From an uncultured Alphaproteobacteria bacterium (lineage in GTDB: Bacteria; Pseudomonadota; Alphaproteobacteria; RF32; CAG-239): a stretch of DNA of 34,523 nucleotides. The translations under genes were made by a program, and so were the position numbers. This document shows, piece by piece, positions 1-7,974 of this stretch; position 1 is the first letter of the stretch; the number at the start of each line of letters is the position of its first letter. Location of the stretch: the NCBI GenBank assembly GCA_944391415.1, contig CALXTM010000003.1, positions 86,510 to 121,032 on the forward strand, written 5' to 3'. Below the pieces are notes generated by a model. The model was not told the DNA's origin. It did not search any database and saw only the letters and a program-made list of their open reading frames with translations.

Positions 1-86
1 GGTGTATTATATCCGTGGAATTCCCGCAAATTCCAATCTTTCGCACCGACCCAATATACATTTTGCTTTATCTCAACAGCTTTCAT
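1..86 (-). CDS. fprA: Flavodiiron protein (A-type flavoprotein), N-terminal fragment cut by the window edge
   Basis: Reading leftward from an ATG at 84-86, the 28 visible codons give a start like MKAVEIKQNVYWVGAKDWN followed by LREFHGYNTP. This matches the conserved opening of flavodiiron proteins (VYWVGA.DW.LR.FHGY). The family reduces O2 to water or NO to N2O in the cytoplasm with a diiron site and FMN, usually fed by rubredoxin or rubrerythrin-type partners. A clear ribosome site (GGGAG) lies 7-11 bases upstream. The gene is divergent from the PerR-like/rubrerythrin operon, which fits a shared oxygen-defence role. The metal ligands lie outside the window, so the call rests on the N-terminus and the neighbours. 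Confidence 0.8.
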   Translation of the reverse strand, partial: MKAVEIKQNVYWVGAKDWNLREFHGYNT

Positions 87-118
87 TTATCTTCTCCCTG
101 AAGTTTATATAATGATAC

Positions 119-186
119 AAGATAACCTTTTTATTTTGATTGACAAGATAAAATAATTTTATTAAAAACAATAATCATTATCAATT
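119..186. promoter_or_regulatory. Divergent promoters and Fur/PerR-type operator
   Basis: Rightward: TTGACA at 140-145, then an AT-rich -10 region near 162-168. Leftward: TTGTCA (141-146 on the complement) with TATCTT at 119-124, spacer 16. The two -35 boxes overlap on the same bases. Directly after the rightward -10 lies a near-palindrome, CAATAATCATTATCA (169-183), which matches the 7-1-7 Fur/PerR box pattern (ATAAT-N-ATTAT). Its position over the expected start site of the regulator gene suggests autorepression. Effects on the leftward flavodiiron gene are an inference. Confidence 0.6.
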
Positions 187-204
187 TTATACACAGGATA
201 AAAA

Positions 205-594
205 TTGAAATATTCCAAACAACGAGCTCTTATATTGGAAACTCTCAAACAAAACCCTTCTCACCCCACGGCAGAAGAGATTTTTAAGCTTGTACGCCAA
301 AAAGATGCCAATATTAGCCTCGCCACCGTTTATCGCAATCTAAATCAGTTGGCCGATCATGGTATTATCCGCAAATTAGAACACATTGATAATGTTGCTC
401 GTTTTGACCATGCTTTGTCAGAGCACCATCATTTTATCTGTACATCCTGCTCCAAGGTAATAGATATTGCTCCCAGTATTTTACCTTATCTCAATGAGCA
501 GATTACGGAACAAACAGGACTGGCAGTCACTCATGCCGACATATTTCTCAAAGGACTATGTCCACACTGCCGCAATACTCAACCTAACAACTAA
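205..594 (+). CDS. perR: Fur-family peroxide-type regulator (PerR-like)
   Basis: A 129-residue Fur-family repressor. The N-terminal winged helix (about 1-70) includes the typical [10 protein letters not shown] segment. The C-terminal dimerisation and metal domain has HHHFIC at 74-79 and two zinc-type pairs, CTSC (79-82) and CPHC (119-122). After the first pair the sequence reads KVIDI. The Asp here corresponds to the Asp that marks PerR (Fur proteins usually have Glu), so a peroxide-sensing role is favoured over iron-sensing. The start is TTG at 205 with AGGA 6 bases upstream; no in-frame ATG is better placed. It is followed after 13 bases by rubrerythrin, the classic PerR target, and preceded by a Fur/PerR box. 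Confidence 0.85.
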   Translation: MKYSKQRALILETLKQNPSHPTAEEIFKLVRQKDANISLATVYRNLNQLADHGIIRKLEHIDNVARFDHALSEHHHFICTSCSKVIDIAPSILPYLNEQITEQTGLAVTHADIFLKGLCPHCRNTQPNN

Positions 595-607
595 AGAGGA
601 GAATAAA

Positions 608-1147
608 ATGGAACTCAAAGGTTCAAAAACCGAAAAAAACTTAATGGATGCATTTGCCGGCGAATCTCAAGCTCGCAACAAATACACTTATTATGCCTCC
701 AAAGCCAAAAAAGAAGGCTACAACATTATAGCCGACAAATTTGAACAAACAGCCAACAATGAAAAAGAGCATGCCAAAATTTGGTTTAAGCTTCTTCATG
801 GCGGCGATATTCCGGGCACCATTGATAACTTAAAAGATGCTGCCGCCGGTGAGAACTATGAGTGGACCGACATGTACGCCCGCATGGCCAAAGAGGCCAA
901 AGAAGAAGGCTTCACCAAAATTGCTGCCCTGTTTGAGATGGTAGGCAAAATTGAAAAAGGCCATGAAGAGCGTTATCAAGCCTTGTTAAAGTCCTTGGAA
1001 GAAGGCAAAATCTTCAATCGTCCGACCAAGGTTATTTGGGAATGCGCCAACTGCGGTCACCGTGTAGAATCTCCTTCTGCTCCGGAAAAATGCCCGGTTT
1101 GTGATCACCCGCAAGCATACTTCTTTGAGTTGCAAGAGCAATTCTAA
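608..1147 (+). CDS. rbr: Rubrerythrin
   Basis: A 179-residue rubrerythrin, a cytoplasmic NAD(P)H-linked peroxidase of anaerobes. The N-terminal ferritin-like four-helix domain (about 1-140) carries the diiron ligands in [11 protein letters not shown] and [11 protein letters not shown], then [14 protein letters not shown]. The C-terminal rubredoxin-like domain has CANCG and CPVCDHP, giving the Fe(Cys)4 site. The reading frame opens further upstream at 467, but that overlaps the regulator gene. The ATG at 608 has a strong AGAGGAG site and yields the family's standard N-terminus. It is co-transcribed with the PerR-like gene (13-base gap) and ends at a strong hairpin terminator. Confidence 0.95.
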   Translation: MELKGSKTEKNLMDAFAGESQARNKYTYYASKAKKEGYNIIADKFEQTANNEKEHAKIWFKLLHGGDIPGTIDNLKDAAAGENYEWTDMYARMAKEAKEEGFTKIAALFEMVGKIEKGHEERYQALLKSLEEGKIFNRPTKVIWECANCGHRVESPSAPEKCPVCDHPQAYFFELQEQF

Positions 1148-1154
1148 ACAACAC

Positions 1155-1188
1155 AAAGCCCCGTCATTGATCAATGACGGGGCTTTTT
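1155..1188 (+). terminator. Rho-independent terminator of perR-rbr
   Basis: A perfect 16+16 base palindrome (1155-1186) built from AAAGCCCCGTCATTGA and its complement, ending in a T run. It lies just after rubrerythrin. It may also stop leftward transcription of the cold-shock gene, although the T tract on that strand is poorer. Confidence 0.9.
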
Positions 1189-1214
1189 ATTAAAGTCTAA
1201 CCGAGACTTGCGAT

Positions 1215-1433
1215 TTATGCTTTAGCCTCTTCGACCAATTTCAAATCGCCGGCAACAGTTTTTTCTCTTTCTGTTTTCAGCTCGTAACTTACCTTTGCAC
1301 CCTCTTGCAAAGTATACATACCGGCAGCTTTAACGGCAGTAATATGAACGAATACGTCATTTCCGCCCTCATCCGGAGTAATAAAACCATAACCTTTTTT
1401 CTTGTTAAACCATTTAACTGTTCCTGTTGCCAT
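1215..1433 (-). CDS. Cold-shock domain protein (CspA family)
   Basis: A 72-residue single cold-shock domain, the usual CspA length. It binds single-stranded RNA/DNA and melts mRNA structure. RNP1 is visible as KGYGFI and RNP2 as DVFVHI; the N-terminus [10 protein letters not shown] is the family standard. An earlier in-frame start would add five residues, but the ATG at 1431-1433 has a GAGG site 9 bases upstream and gives the canonical N-terminus. A promoter about 75-100 bases upstream implies a leader of roughly 65 nucleotides, as often seen for cold-shock mRNAs. The gene stands alone between two rightward genes. Confidence 0.95.
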   Translation of the reverse strand: MATGTVKWFNKKKGYGFITPDEGGNDVFVHITAVKAAGMYTLQEGAKVSYELKTEREKTVAGDLKLVEEAKA

Positions 1434-1505
1434 CTCGAATATCCTCACATAAAACAGGTTGATAGGAAGGCCCTAACGCCTCATGATTCATCATCATGTT
1501 TAGTA

Positions 1506-1534
1506 AGTCTAATACAGTATTTTTTGCTTGGCAA
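1506..1534 (-). promoter_or_regulatory. Putative sigma-70 promoter of the cold-shock gene
   Basis: On the complement strand, TTGCCA (1529-1534) is separated by 17 bases from TAGACT (1506-1511). The predicted start near 1499 leaves a 5' leader of about 65 bases. The rest of 1449-1690 holds this leader, a T/A-rich stretch and the proS leader; I see no gene in it. Confidence 0.45.
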
Positions 1535-1590
1535 GAGATATTTACAAACATTCCGTAAAATTCACAAACCTCATCTCCAAATAAAAACAC

Positions 1591-1618
1591 TTCACAAAAC
1601 CAAAAAATATGCTATGGT
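1591..1618 (+). promoter_or_regulatory. Possible promoter of proS
   Basis: TTCACA (1591-1596), a 16-base spacer and TATGGT (1613-1618) lie about 70 bases before the proS start. Both hexamers are imperfect, so this is tentative. The leader after it contains no T-box signature that I can see. Confidence 0.3.
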
Positions 1619-1690
1619 ATACAACTTGCAAGCCTGCGCCGATGGGGGTGTGGGTTTTTCATTACGTTATGAAGAAAAGGAATAAACATT

Positions 1691-3208
1691 ATGACACTAA
1701 AAAAACTACGCAAAGACAACTATCCCGAATGGTATCAGGCCGTTGTATCCGAATCTGACATGGCCGAGAATTCATCATCACCAGGCTGTATGGTTATCAA
1801 GCCCTGGGGCTATGGCATTTGGGAGCGTATCCGTGATGTATTTGATGAAAAGATAAAATCTACCAATCATGAAAATTGCTACTTTCCGATGTTTATTCCG
1901 CTTTCTTTTTTCCAGAAAGAGGCCGAACATGTTGAAGGTTTTGCCAAAGAGATGGCGGTTGTTACTCACTCGCGTCTTAGTATGGAAGACGGCAAACTTG
2001 TTCCCTCGTCAAAACTTGATGAACCGCTGATTGTTCGTCCGACCTCTGAGGCTATCATTGCCGATTCTTTTTCCAAATGGGTCAAATCATATCGCGACTT
2101 GCCTGTGTTGGTAAATCAATGGGCCAATGTGGTGCGTTGGGAGATGCGCCCTCGCCTGTTTTTGCGCACTCGCGAGTTTTTATGGCAAGAAGGACATACA
2201 GCTCATGCTTCATCCGAAGAGGCACTAAACGAAACTGTTACCATGCTTGAGGCTTACAAAGAACTCTGCGAGAAAACTTTGGCCATGCCTGTAATCTGCG
2301 GCCGCAAACCAGAATATGACAAGTTTCCAGGTGCTGTAGATACCTATTGTGTCGAGGCTATGATGCAAGACGGCAAAGCACTTCAAGCTGGTACATCGCA
2401 TTTCTTGGGGCAAAATTTTGCCAAAGCGGCCAATATTTCATTTGTCAATAAAAACAACCAACAAGAATATGCCTACACCACATCCTGGGGAGTATCAACC
2501 CGTCTAATCGGCGGTCTTATAATGACCCATGCCGATGATGAAGGTATGGTAACTCCGCCCAAAATTGCTCCATATCAAATTGTTATCATTCCGGTTATTA
2601 AAAATCCTGACGATACTGATGCTGTCATGACCTATATACAAGAGCTACAGGCTGATTTAATGAAACAGATGCCATTTGGCGAAAAAATCCGTCTCAAACT
2701 TGACAAACGCGATAAACCATCAGTTGACAAATTCTGGGAATGGACCAAAAAAGGTGCTCCGATAATCTTGGAGATTGGCAAACGCGATGTCGACGGCAAT
2801 AATCTTATGTTAAAGCAGCGCATTTATATCAACACGCCCCAAGGCAAACAAATAATTGCCAAAAATACTTTTGTTGCTAATGCTTGTAAATATCTTGAAG
2901 ATATTCAAAACGAGATGTTTGCACGCGCTCAAAAACGCCTAAATGATAATATCCGCACCGACATCACCACCAAGCAAGCTTTTGCTGACTATTTTGCCAA
3001 TGCCAATGAGTGGATAGAAGATGGCAAGCAAGGCAAAGTTGCCTTTGTTCGCGGCAAATGGTGCGGCGATCCGGCAACCGAAGAAATTCTAAAACAGATG
3101 AAAATAACCATCCGTTGCCTGCCTTTTGACCAAACCAACACCCAAGGTGAGTGTTTGTTAACCGGCAAGCCGGCAACCATGGATGTCATCTATGCCAGAT
3201 GCTACTAG
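1691..3208 (+). CDS. proS: Prolyl-tRNA synthetase, archaeal/eukaryotic type
   Basis: A 505-residue class II synthetase that charges tRNA-Pro in the cytoplasm. Class II motifs are visible: the RPTSEA proline-site segment, motif 2 around RTREFLWQEGHTAHA (about 160-174) and the motif 3 region ending in GGLIMTHADDEG. An anticodon-binding domain follows, then the zinc-type C-terminal domain that ends in Tyr (DVIYARCY). No editing insertion is present. Length, absence of insertion and the terminal Tyr mark the archaeal/eukaryotic-like class. Most alphaproteobacteria use a shorter bacterial type (general knowledge), so this form is unusual here. The start has AAGGAA upstream, and a strong terminator follows. 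Confidence 0.95.
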   Translation: MTLKKLRKDNYPEWYQAVVSESDMAENSSSPGCMVIKPWGYGIWERIRDVFDEKIKSTNHENCYFPMFIPLSFFQKEAEHVEGFAKEMAVVTHSRLSMEDGKLVPSSKLDEPLIVRPTSEAIIADSFSKWVKSYRDLPVLVNQWANVVRWEMRPRLFLRTREFLWQEGHTAHASSEEALNETVTMLEAYKELCEKTLAMPVICGRKPEYDKFPGAVDTYCVEAMMQDGKALQAGTSHFLGQNFAKAANISFVNKNNQQEYAYTTSWGVSTRLIGGLIMTHADDEGMVTPPKIAPYQIVIIPVIKNPDDTDAVMTYIQELQADLMKQMPFGEKIRLKLDKRDKPSVDKFWEWTKKGAPIILEIGKRDVDGNNLMLKQRIYINTPQGKQIIAKNTFVANACKYLEDIQNEMFARAQKRLNDNIRTDITTKQAFADYFANANEWIEDGKQGKVAFVRGKWCGDPATEEILKQMKITIRCLPFDQTNTQGECLLTGKPATMDVIYARCY

Positions 3209-3214
3209 CACAGC

Positions 3215-3243
3215 AAAGCCCCGAAAATCTCGGGGCTTTTAAT
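3215..3243 (+). terminator. Terminator of proS
   Basis: A ten-base-pair stem, AAAGCCCCGA (3215-3224) with TCGGGGCTTT (3230-3239), five-base loop and T-rich tail, seven bases after the proS stop codon. Confidence 0.9.
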
Positions 3244-3251
3244 TTTATAAT

Positions 3252-3284
3252 AAAACGCCCTTTGATTACCTCAAAGGGAGTTTC
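3252..3284 (-). terminator. Terminator of the hydrogenase operon
   Basis: On the complement strand CCCTTTGA pairs with TCAAAGGG around a GGTAA loop; after one mismatch the stem extends by four more pairs, and TTTTATTATAAAA follows. It sits immediately after the hydrogenase stop codon and faces the proS terminator. Confidence 0.8.
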
Positions 3285-3287
3285 TTT

Positions 3288-4739
3288 TTATTTCATATCT
3301 TTTTGGTTGGTACCTTGGGCAACATAGCTTTCAATTTGCCTTGCTGCTTTTTTGGCCAAAGCAATACAGCCAGGTCCTGCCACACATCCGCCCTCACAAC
3401 ACATAACCTCGATCATATTGTTTTCCGAACCTTTGGTGGCATATTTTTTAAGCAATTTAATGTTTTCTTTGCTCAATCCGTCAATTCTTTCCGGCCTAAA
3501 ATCGACTTGTCCGTCAACCAGATTACCGACTGCACCGGCCACTCCGCCAGACAACGGATAATTACGCCCTTGTGCTGAAGATATTTTGGCAAACTCTTCT
3601 GATTGGCAATCACCTATTTCGACCCCAGCGCCGACAAACATTGCGCCGATTTCTTCAAATGTCAAAACATAATCAACATTGGGATCATATTCCGCCTCGG
3701 TTCTTTTGGCCAAACAAGGCCCGATAAATACCGAAACACAATCAGGTTGTTCTTTCTTGAGCATCTCGGCGGTATAATACATCGGCGTTTTGGTATTTGA
3801 TACAAACGGAGCCAACTCTGGTATATGTACTTTAGCTGCCCGATAATATGCCGGACAACAAGATGTTGTCATAAAGTTTTTGCCTGCTTTCATTCGCTCA
3901 ATAAACTCGGCTGCTTCATTCTTTGAGGTAACGTCAGCACCTGCTGCCACCTCGACCACATCAGCAAACCCTAATTTTTTCAATGCTCCGACGACTTGTC
4001 CGATTTCAAACGGAAATTGCCCGACTATAGCCGGAGCCAACATTGCCACAACCTTTTTATCGCTGTTATGGATAAGATTTAAGACATCAACCATTTCCGA
4101 ACGCTCAACGATTGCGCCAAACGGACAAGATTGCAGGCATTTACCACAAGAGATACAAGTATCCTCGTTAATATGCTCGACACCATGCTCATCTTTTCTT
4201 ATTGCTCCAACCGGACAAGCCTCTTCACAAGGTACCGGCAGTTTAACGATTGCATGGTATGGACAAACCTCCATGCATTTTCCGCATGATACACACAAAC
4301 TTGGATCAATATGCGAACGTCCGTGTACGACCGAAATTGCTTGTTTAGGACAATTCATTACGCATGGTCTGGCAAAACAACCGCGGCAAGCATCTGTAAC
4401 CATATACTGCGACTTAACACAAGCCGAACATGCAATGTCAATCACAGCCAAACAACTCTTGGCATGATTCTGTCTTTTCAACGCCTCTTTGCCATAATCT
4501 TTAAGCTGCTTGGCCTCATTTGTTTCATCCTGCGGAGTAAATCCCATTGCCGCCATCATTCTATATTTAAGGATAGCCCGGTCCTTATATATACAACAAC
4601 GACTCGAATCGTAATCCTTTGGTCTCATTTCAACCGGAATTTCATCGGCAGTTTCAAATTTGTCTTTATAAAAACTTTCAACGACTTTAACCAGGATTCT
4701 GCTGCGCATCTGGTTAGCATAATTCTTAGGTATTAACAC
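3288..4739 (-). CDS. hydA: [FeFe] hydrogenase, group B-like, ferredoxin-type catalytic enzyme
   Basis: A 483-residue cytoplasmic [FeFe] hydrogenase, probably reducing protons with ferredoxin electrons. An N-terminal Cys-rich part (about 95-130; CRGCFARPCVMNCP) and two ferredoxin-like clusters (CVSCGKCMEVCP at 149-159; CISCGKCLQSCP at 195-206) precede the H-cluster domain. H-cluster motifs are TTSCCPAYY (291-299), GPCLAKRTEAE (340-350) and CCEGGCVAGPGC (447-458). The proton-relay Cys of TSCCP is kept, so catalysis is plausible. TSCCPAY, GPC instead of MPC and the GP ending place it with group B1/B3 enzymes rather than the well-studied group A. The start is GTG with GAGGAA upstream and overlaps the preceding [2Fe-2S] gene by seven bases, indicating coupled translation. 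Electron partner unknown. Confidence 0.9.
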   Translation of the reverse strand: MLIPKNYANQMRSRILVKVVESFYKDKFETADEIPVEMRPKDYDSSRCCIYKDRAILKYRMMAAMGFTPQDETNEAKQLKDYGKEALKRQNHAKSCLAVIDIACSACVKSQYMVTDACRGCFARPCVMNCPKQAISVVHGRSHIDPSLCVSCGKCMEVCPYHAIVKLPVPCEEACPVGAIRKDEHGVEHINEDTCISCGKCLQSCPFGAIVERSEMVDVLNLIHNSDKKVVAMLAPAIVGQFPFEIGQVVGALKKLGFADVVEVAAGADVTSKNEAAEFIERMKAGKNFMTTSCCPAYYRAAKVHIPELAPFVSNTKTPMYYTAEMLKKEQPDCVSVFIGPCLAKRTEAEYDPNVDYVLTFEEIGAMFVGAGVEIGDCQSEEFAKISSAQGRNYPLSGGVAGAVGNLVDGQVDFRPERIDGLSKENIKLLKKYATKGSENNMIEVMCCEGGCVAGPGCIALAKKAARQIESYVAQGTNQKDMK

Positions 4740-5008
4740 TTTTTCTCTTCCTCTTTGGCAATCAATTCTCTAACCTTGGCTACAACTTTTTCAAATGTAG
4801 CCTCTTCCATAACCTCGCCGTTTATTTCAACAAACGGCCCTTTATTATAACCCTGCCCTTGACTGCAATGGTTCATGCATCGAACTTCGGTCACCTCAAT
4901 TTTATCTGCAATATCCTCCGGCGCCGAAAACTCTAATGCTTGTATTTGCGGAGCACCCATTACGAAACAGGCTGTACCGGCACAAAGTTTGACTTGTATT
5001 TTTTCCAT
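4733..5008 (-). CDS. Thioredoxin-fold [2Fe-2S] ferredoxin (NuoE/HydC-like)
   Basis: A 91-residue protein with the thioredoxin-like [2Fe-2S] pattern: CAGTAC (Cys9 and Cys14) and CMNHC (Cys44 and Cys48). It corresponds to the core of NuoE or HydC-type subunits without their N-terminal helical part. The tail is rich in Lys/Glu and ends in Cys. It overlaps the hydrogenase start by seven bases, so it is probably the electron-transfer partner of that enzyme. No NuoF-like flavoprotein is nearby, so a direct NADH link is not shown. Confidence 0.85.
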   Translation of the reverse strand: MEKIQVKLCAGTACFVMGAPQIQALEFSAPEDIADKIEVTEVRCMNHCSQGQGYNKGPFVEINGEVMEEATFEKVVAKVRELIAKEEEKKC

Positions 5009-5031
5009 GGGCTTTATCCTTTTTTTGATAG

Positions 5032-6213
5032 TTAAACATATTTAACGCTTATCTCTTTCAAATATTTGCTCTGCAAAATTCTGAAAATCTTTTTAACAAT
5101 ATTTCGCCTAATGTCAAGCTCCATCGGCAAATTGGGGTCCTGATGCGCTTCATTTATTTTTGTTCCGATAACAAAATCGATTTTATCGGAATCAAGCAAC
5201 AATTTAACCAATCTGGTTGCTGCATTATCTTTGGTTTCGTCAATTCCCTCTTTTAGCATACGATATGCTTCTGTTAAGGTCAAGATACCTTCGGTTACCA
5301 AATCAATTCCAGGCATAATTGACGCCATCGGAATATTGGGATCGAATGTTGTTTTGTCCATTTCACATTTCAAGCACAATTCTCTTTCGATTATATTTGC
5401 GGTGGTTCCTCCGCAAATTGCCGTTTTTCCGTCATAATAATCTATCATTTCGGCAATTTCATGATCTTTTTCCTCATCAAACGGCGGCCCGCTCAATAAT
5501 AACAATTTTCTAGGTCTTCTAAAATATACCACCGTACAGCTTATATCATCTCCGGCTTTTTCGTCAGGCTCTTTAGATAATGCTTCATGGACAATAGCCT
5601 CAGTCAACTCTTTAGCCGAGATATGAGGATGCCGTCTAATCTGATTTTCAATAAACTTCCAAACACCTTCTCTTTGCCATCCGAGCGGATATTTAGGATT
5701 ACCGAGTCCTGCTTGCGTAACTCCGTCTGACATAATTATTATACGGTCTTCTTCCTCTGCACTAAACTGATAAACATTAATTACTCGATCTTTCCAGTTT
5801 TCTGAGGTTATTTCATGATGCGCCGGATGATATTGTGCAAAATTTCTCACAATAAAACAAGGCGGGTTGTCCATTTCATAAATACGTGTTTTCCCCTCCA
5901 ACGTCGCATCAACAATCGAAAAAGTAGCATAACTGATTTTTCTTATCTGACACACCGGCAAAGCCTGCATCATTACCTCGGCCGAGCGCACCAAATCCAA
6001 ATCACTCTCAACAAATTTTAATGCCATTCTGGTTGTCATCGAAGATAATATATTGGCCTTAACCCCGCTACCCAAACCATCAGACAATACCGAGATAATT
6101 CTTTGTTCTTCAGGCAACTTTTCCGAAACAATTGCATCGCCGAAACAACTTTCCGATGCCTTGTGTTCTTGATGGGAACCTATTTCAATAAACAACGAAT
6201 TACTCATTACCAC
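5032..6213 (-). CDS. SpoIIE/PP2C-family serine phosphatase with an extra C-terminal domain
   Basis: A 393-residue protein whose first 230 residues form a PP2C-like phosphatase: SDGLGSG (44-50), MSDGV (161-165) and AGDDISC (220-226) supply the expected metal-binding aspartates. Residues about 235-393 form an additional domain I do not recognise, with SGPPFDEEKD, a GGTTAN segment and three Cys/Met-rich stretches. Such phosphatases usually act on phosphorylated anti-anti-sigma-like proteins; none is in this window. The gene abuts the sensory hydrogenase gene with no spacing, so a shared pathway is likely. Start is uncertain: GTG at 6213 (AAGGGA upstream) or ATG at 6207. Confidence 0.85.
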   Translation of the reverse strand: MVMSNSLFIEIGSHQEHKASESCFGDAIVSEKLPEEQRIISVLSDGLGSGVKANILSSMTTRMALKFVESDLDLVRSAEVMMQALPVCQIRKISYATFSIVDATLEGKTRIYEMDNPPCFIVRNFAQYHPAHHEITSENWKDRVINVYQFSAEEEDRIIIMSDGVTQAGLGNPKYPLGWQREGVWKFIENQIRRHPHISAKELTEAIVHEALSKEPDEKAGDDISCTVVYFRRPRKLLLLSGPPFDEEKDHEIAEMIDYYDGKTAICGGTTANIIERELCLKCEMDKTTFDPNIPMASIMPGIDLVTEGILTLTEAYRMLKEGIDETKDNAATRLVKLLLDSDKIDFVIGTKINEAHQDPNLPMELDIRRNIVKKIFRILQSKYLKEISVKYV

Positions 6214-7968
6214 CTAATCCCTTTTATTTCTGATGGTAACATTTGGTTTATCGTAATCATCTGCTGCATAATCTTTGGCAATTGAACGCAACAAAACCTC
6301 TGTTTCGGCCATATGTTCGCCAAGCGTACAAGCTATTTGTTGCACGGTTGCCAAATTCTTTTCAATAACTTCTTTGGCTTTTTCGGCAATCTTCTCACGT
6401 TTTATCTCGACCTTGGTGACATCTTGCATCACTCCGCCGACCACTTGTTTCTTTTCAATATTAAATACCATCACATCATAAACTTTATCCTGATGATGGG
6501 CATTTTCTCTTTTCACATCTTCTCCCAACTCAAGCGATGCCGAAAACAAATTGGTAAAGCTTACAAAATCTCGCAAATTTGCTCCGATAAGATTGTTTTT
6601 ATCATATATATCACCATGTTCTTCTTCATTCCAAAATGCCTGAACAAAATAATCATTATATTCCATAATTGACAAATTGGCGTTAACAATAACAATTGGC
6701 GACGGAATACATTTCAATAAGGCATTTGCTTTGCGCTGTGCCTGCTGTTTAATATGCGATACACACATATCAATTTCGGCCTTACCATCCAATATGGCTT
6801 TGGCAAAATTACGGCAATTATCATACCCGCATGCATTACAGTTAATCTCATCCTCCAGAGTATATTTGCCAAGCATATTAAGAACTTTTTTAATTTGTTC
6901 TTCCGTGTAAGTGTTGTTTTCTACCGGATCTTTATCATATTTTTTTGTAATGTTTGTTTCACCCTTACGATGTCCGGTTTTTTTAGATGTTTTAACATCC
7001 TCCAGCACCTTAACACGTTTTTCAAATCCTGATTTCAGATTTCTGGTGCAAGGTCCGTTAACACAGCCTCCCTCACAGGCCAAACATTCCATAAACACCG
7101 GCATCTCAGGCATATCTCCGCGGATACGCTCCAATTCTCGTTGAATATTTTCAAGTCCCGTCAATTGTGCCATATACACATGATCTACTCCGCCATAAGG
7201 ACGTATTGTCTCAATCATTCCTCCCTCAATCGGATAATAGCGTCCTTCTTCGGCACGTTTATAAATGAAATCGATTCCTTTTTCCGGTTTAATATTATGA
7301 TAATCGATTCCTTTCTCTCTAAACCAGCGGCGCAAATCTCTAAACGAAATACTCAAACTCAATAGATCGGGATTACGATCGGCCTCAAATTTTTTGGCAA
7401 TACACGGTCCCACAAAAACTATTTTGATATCGTTGCCCAATCTCTCTCTCATCAGTTTGCAATGCGATAAAACCGGCGACAAAACCGGCGTCAAATTAGG
7501 TGTCAAATCGGGCATATATTTATCAATATACTCAACAAACGACGGGCACGCCGTCGACAAAAACAATCCTTTTTTTTGTTTGGCCAAAAATTGTGCCAAA
7601 TGCGCTGATACTTCCTCAGCCCCCAAAGCCGTTTCACTAACCCCTGCAAAACCCAATTCTTTAATAGCCGTCAACAATTGTTCTTTGGTCACATTTTCAA
7701 ACTCAGCCACCCAAGAAGGAGCCAACGATACATAGACCTTTTCACCCGACTTAAGCATATTTTTAGCCCTTGTGACATCATCTCTGTCTTGTTTTGCTCT
7801 TACGGGACAAACCTTATAACACTTTCCGCAAGCCACGCATAATTCAGGCACTATTTGCGCCGAATTATCCTCAATTTTTATGGCTTTAACCGGGCATTCG
7901 CGGACACATTTATAACAATCTTGACAATCATTTTTTATGGTAAACAGGGGATGTTCGCGACTAGACAT
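6214..7968 (-). CDS. hydS: Sensory [FeFe] hydrogenase with PAS domain (HydS-like, group C)
   Basis: A 584-residue multidomain protein. Two ferredoxin-type clusters (CQDCYKCVRECP at 15-26; CVACGKCYKVCP at 44-55) precede an H-cluster domain with STACPSF (138-144), GPCIAKKFEAD (187-197) and CLACEGGCVNGPC (295-307). An extra Fe-S module follows (CNACGYDNC, 377-385, with Cys402), then a PAS domain (about 411-515) and a helical, coiled-coil-like tail. The Cys that relays protons in catalytic enzymes is Ala here (TACP instead of SCCP), as in sensory hydrogenases such as the Thermotoga HydS. This supports H2 or redox sensing rather than turnover. It has no kinase or cyclase output domain; the adjoining phosphatase is the likely effector. 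AAGGAG lies 8-13 bases before the ATG. Confidence 0.9.
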   Translation of the reverse strand: MSSREHPLFTIKNDCQDCYKCVRECPVKAIKIEDNSAQIVPELCVACGKCYKVCPVRAKQDRDDVTRAKNMLKSGEKVYVSLAPSWVAEFENVTKEQLLTAIKELGFAGVSETALGAEEVSAHLAQFLAKQKKGLFLSTACPSFVEYIDKYMPDLTPNLTPVLSPVLSHCKLMRERLGNDIKIVFVGPCIAKKFEADRNPDLLSLSISFRDLRRWFREKGIDYHNIKPEKGIDFIYKRAEEGRYYPIEGGMIETIRPYGGVDHVYMAQLTGLENIQRELERIRGDMPEMPVFMECLACEGGCVNGPCTRNLKSGFEKRVKVLEDVKTSKKTGHRKGETNITKKYDKDPVENNTYTEEQIKKVLNMLGKYTLEDEINCNACGYDNCRNFAKAILDGKAEIDMCVSHIKQQAQRKANALLKCIPSPIVIVNANLSIMEYNDYFVQAFWNEEEHGDIYDKNNLIGANLRDFVSFTNLFSASLELGEDVKRENAHHQDKVYDVMVFNIEKKQVVGGVMQDVTKVEIKREKIAEKAKEVIEKNLATVQQIACTLGEHMAETEVLLRSIAKDYAADDYDKPNVTIRNKRD

Positions 7969-7974
7969 AAAACT

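Noticed and set aside
467..607. Upstream extension of the rubrerythrin frame
   Set aside because: It overlaps the PerR-like gene in another frame, and the ATG at 608 has a strong ribosome site and the family N-terminus.
1305..1685. Rightward open frame across the cold-shock gene
   Set aside because: It is opposite the cold-shock gene and runs through the proS leader; no recognisable domain or ribosome site.
1619..1690. T-box or other riboswitch in the proS leader
   Set aside because: No T-box sequence or suitable terminator/antiterminator pair is visible in this short leader.
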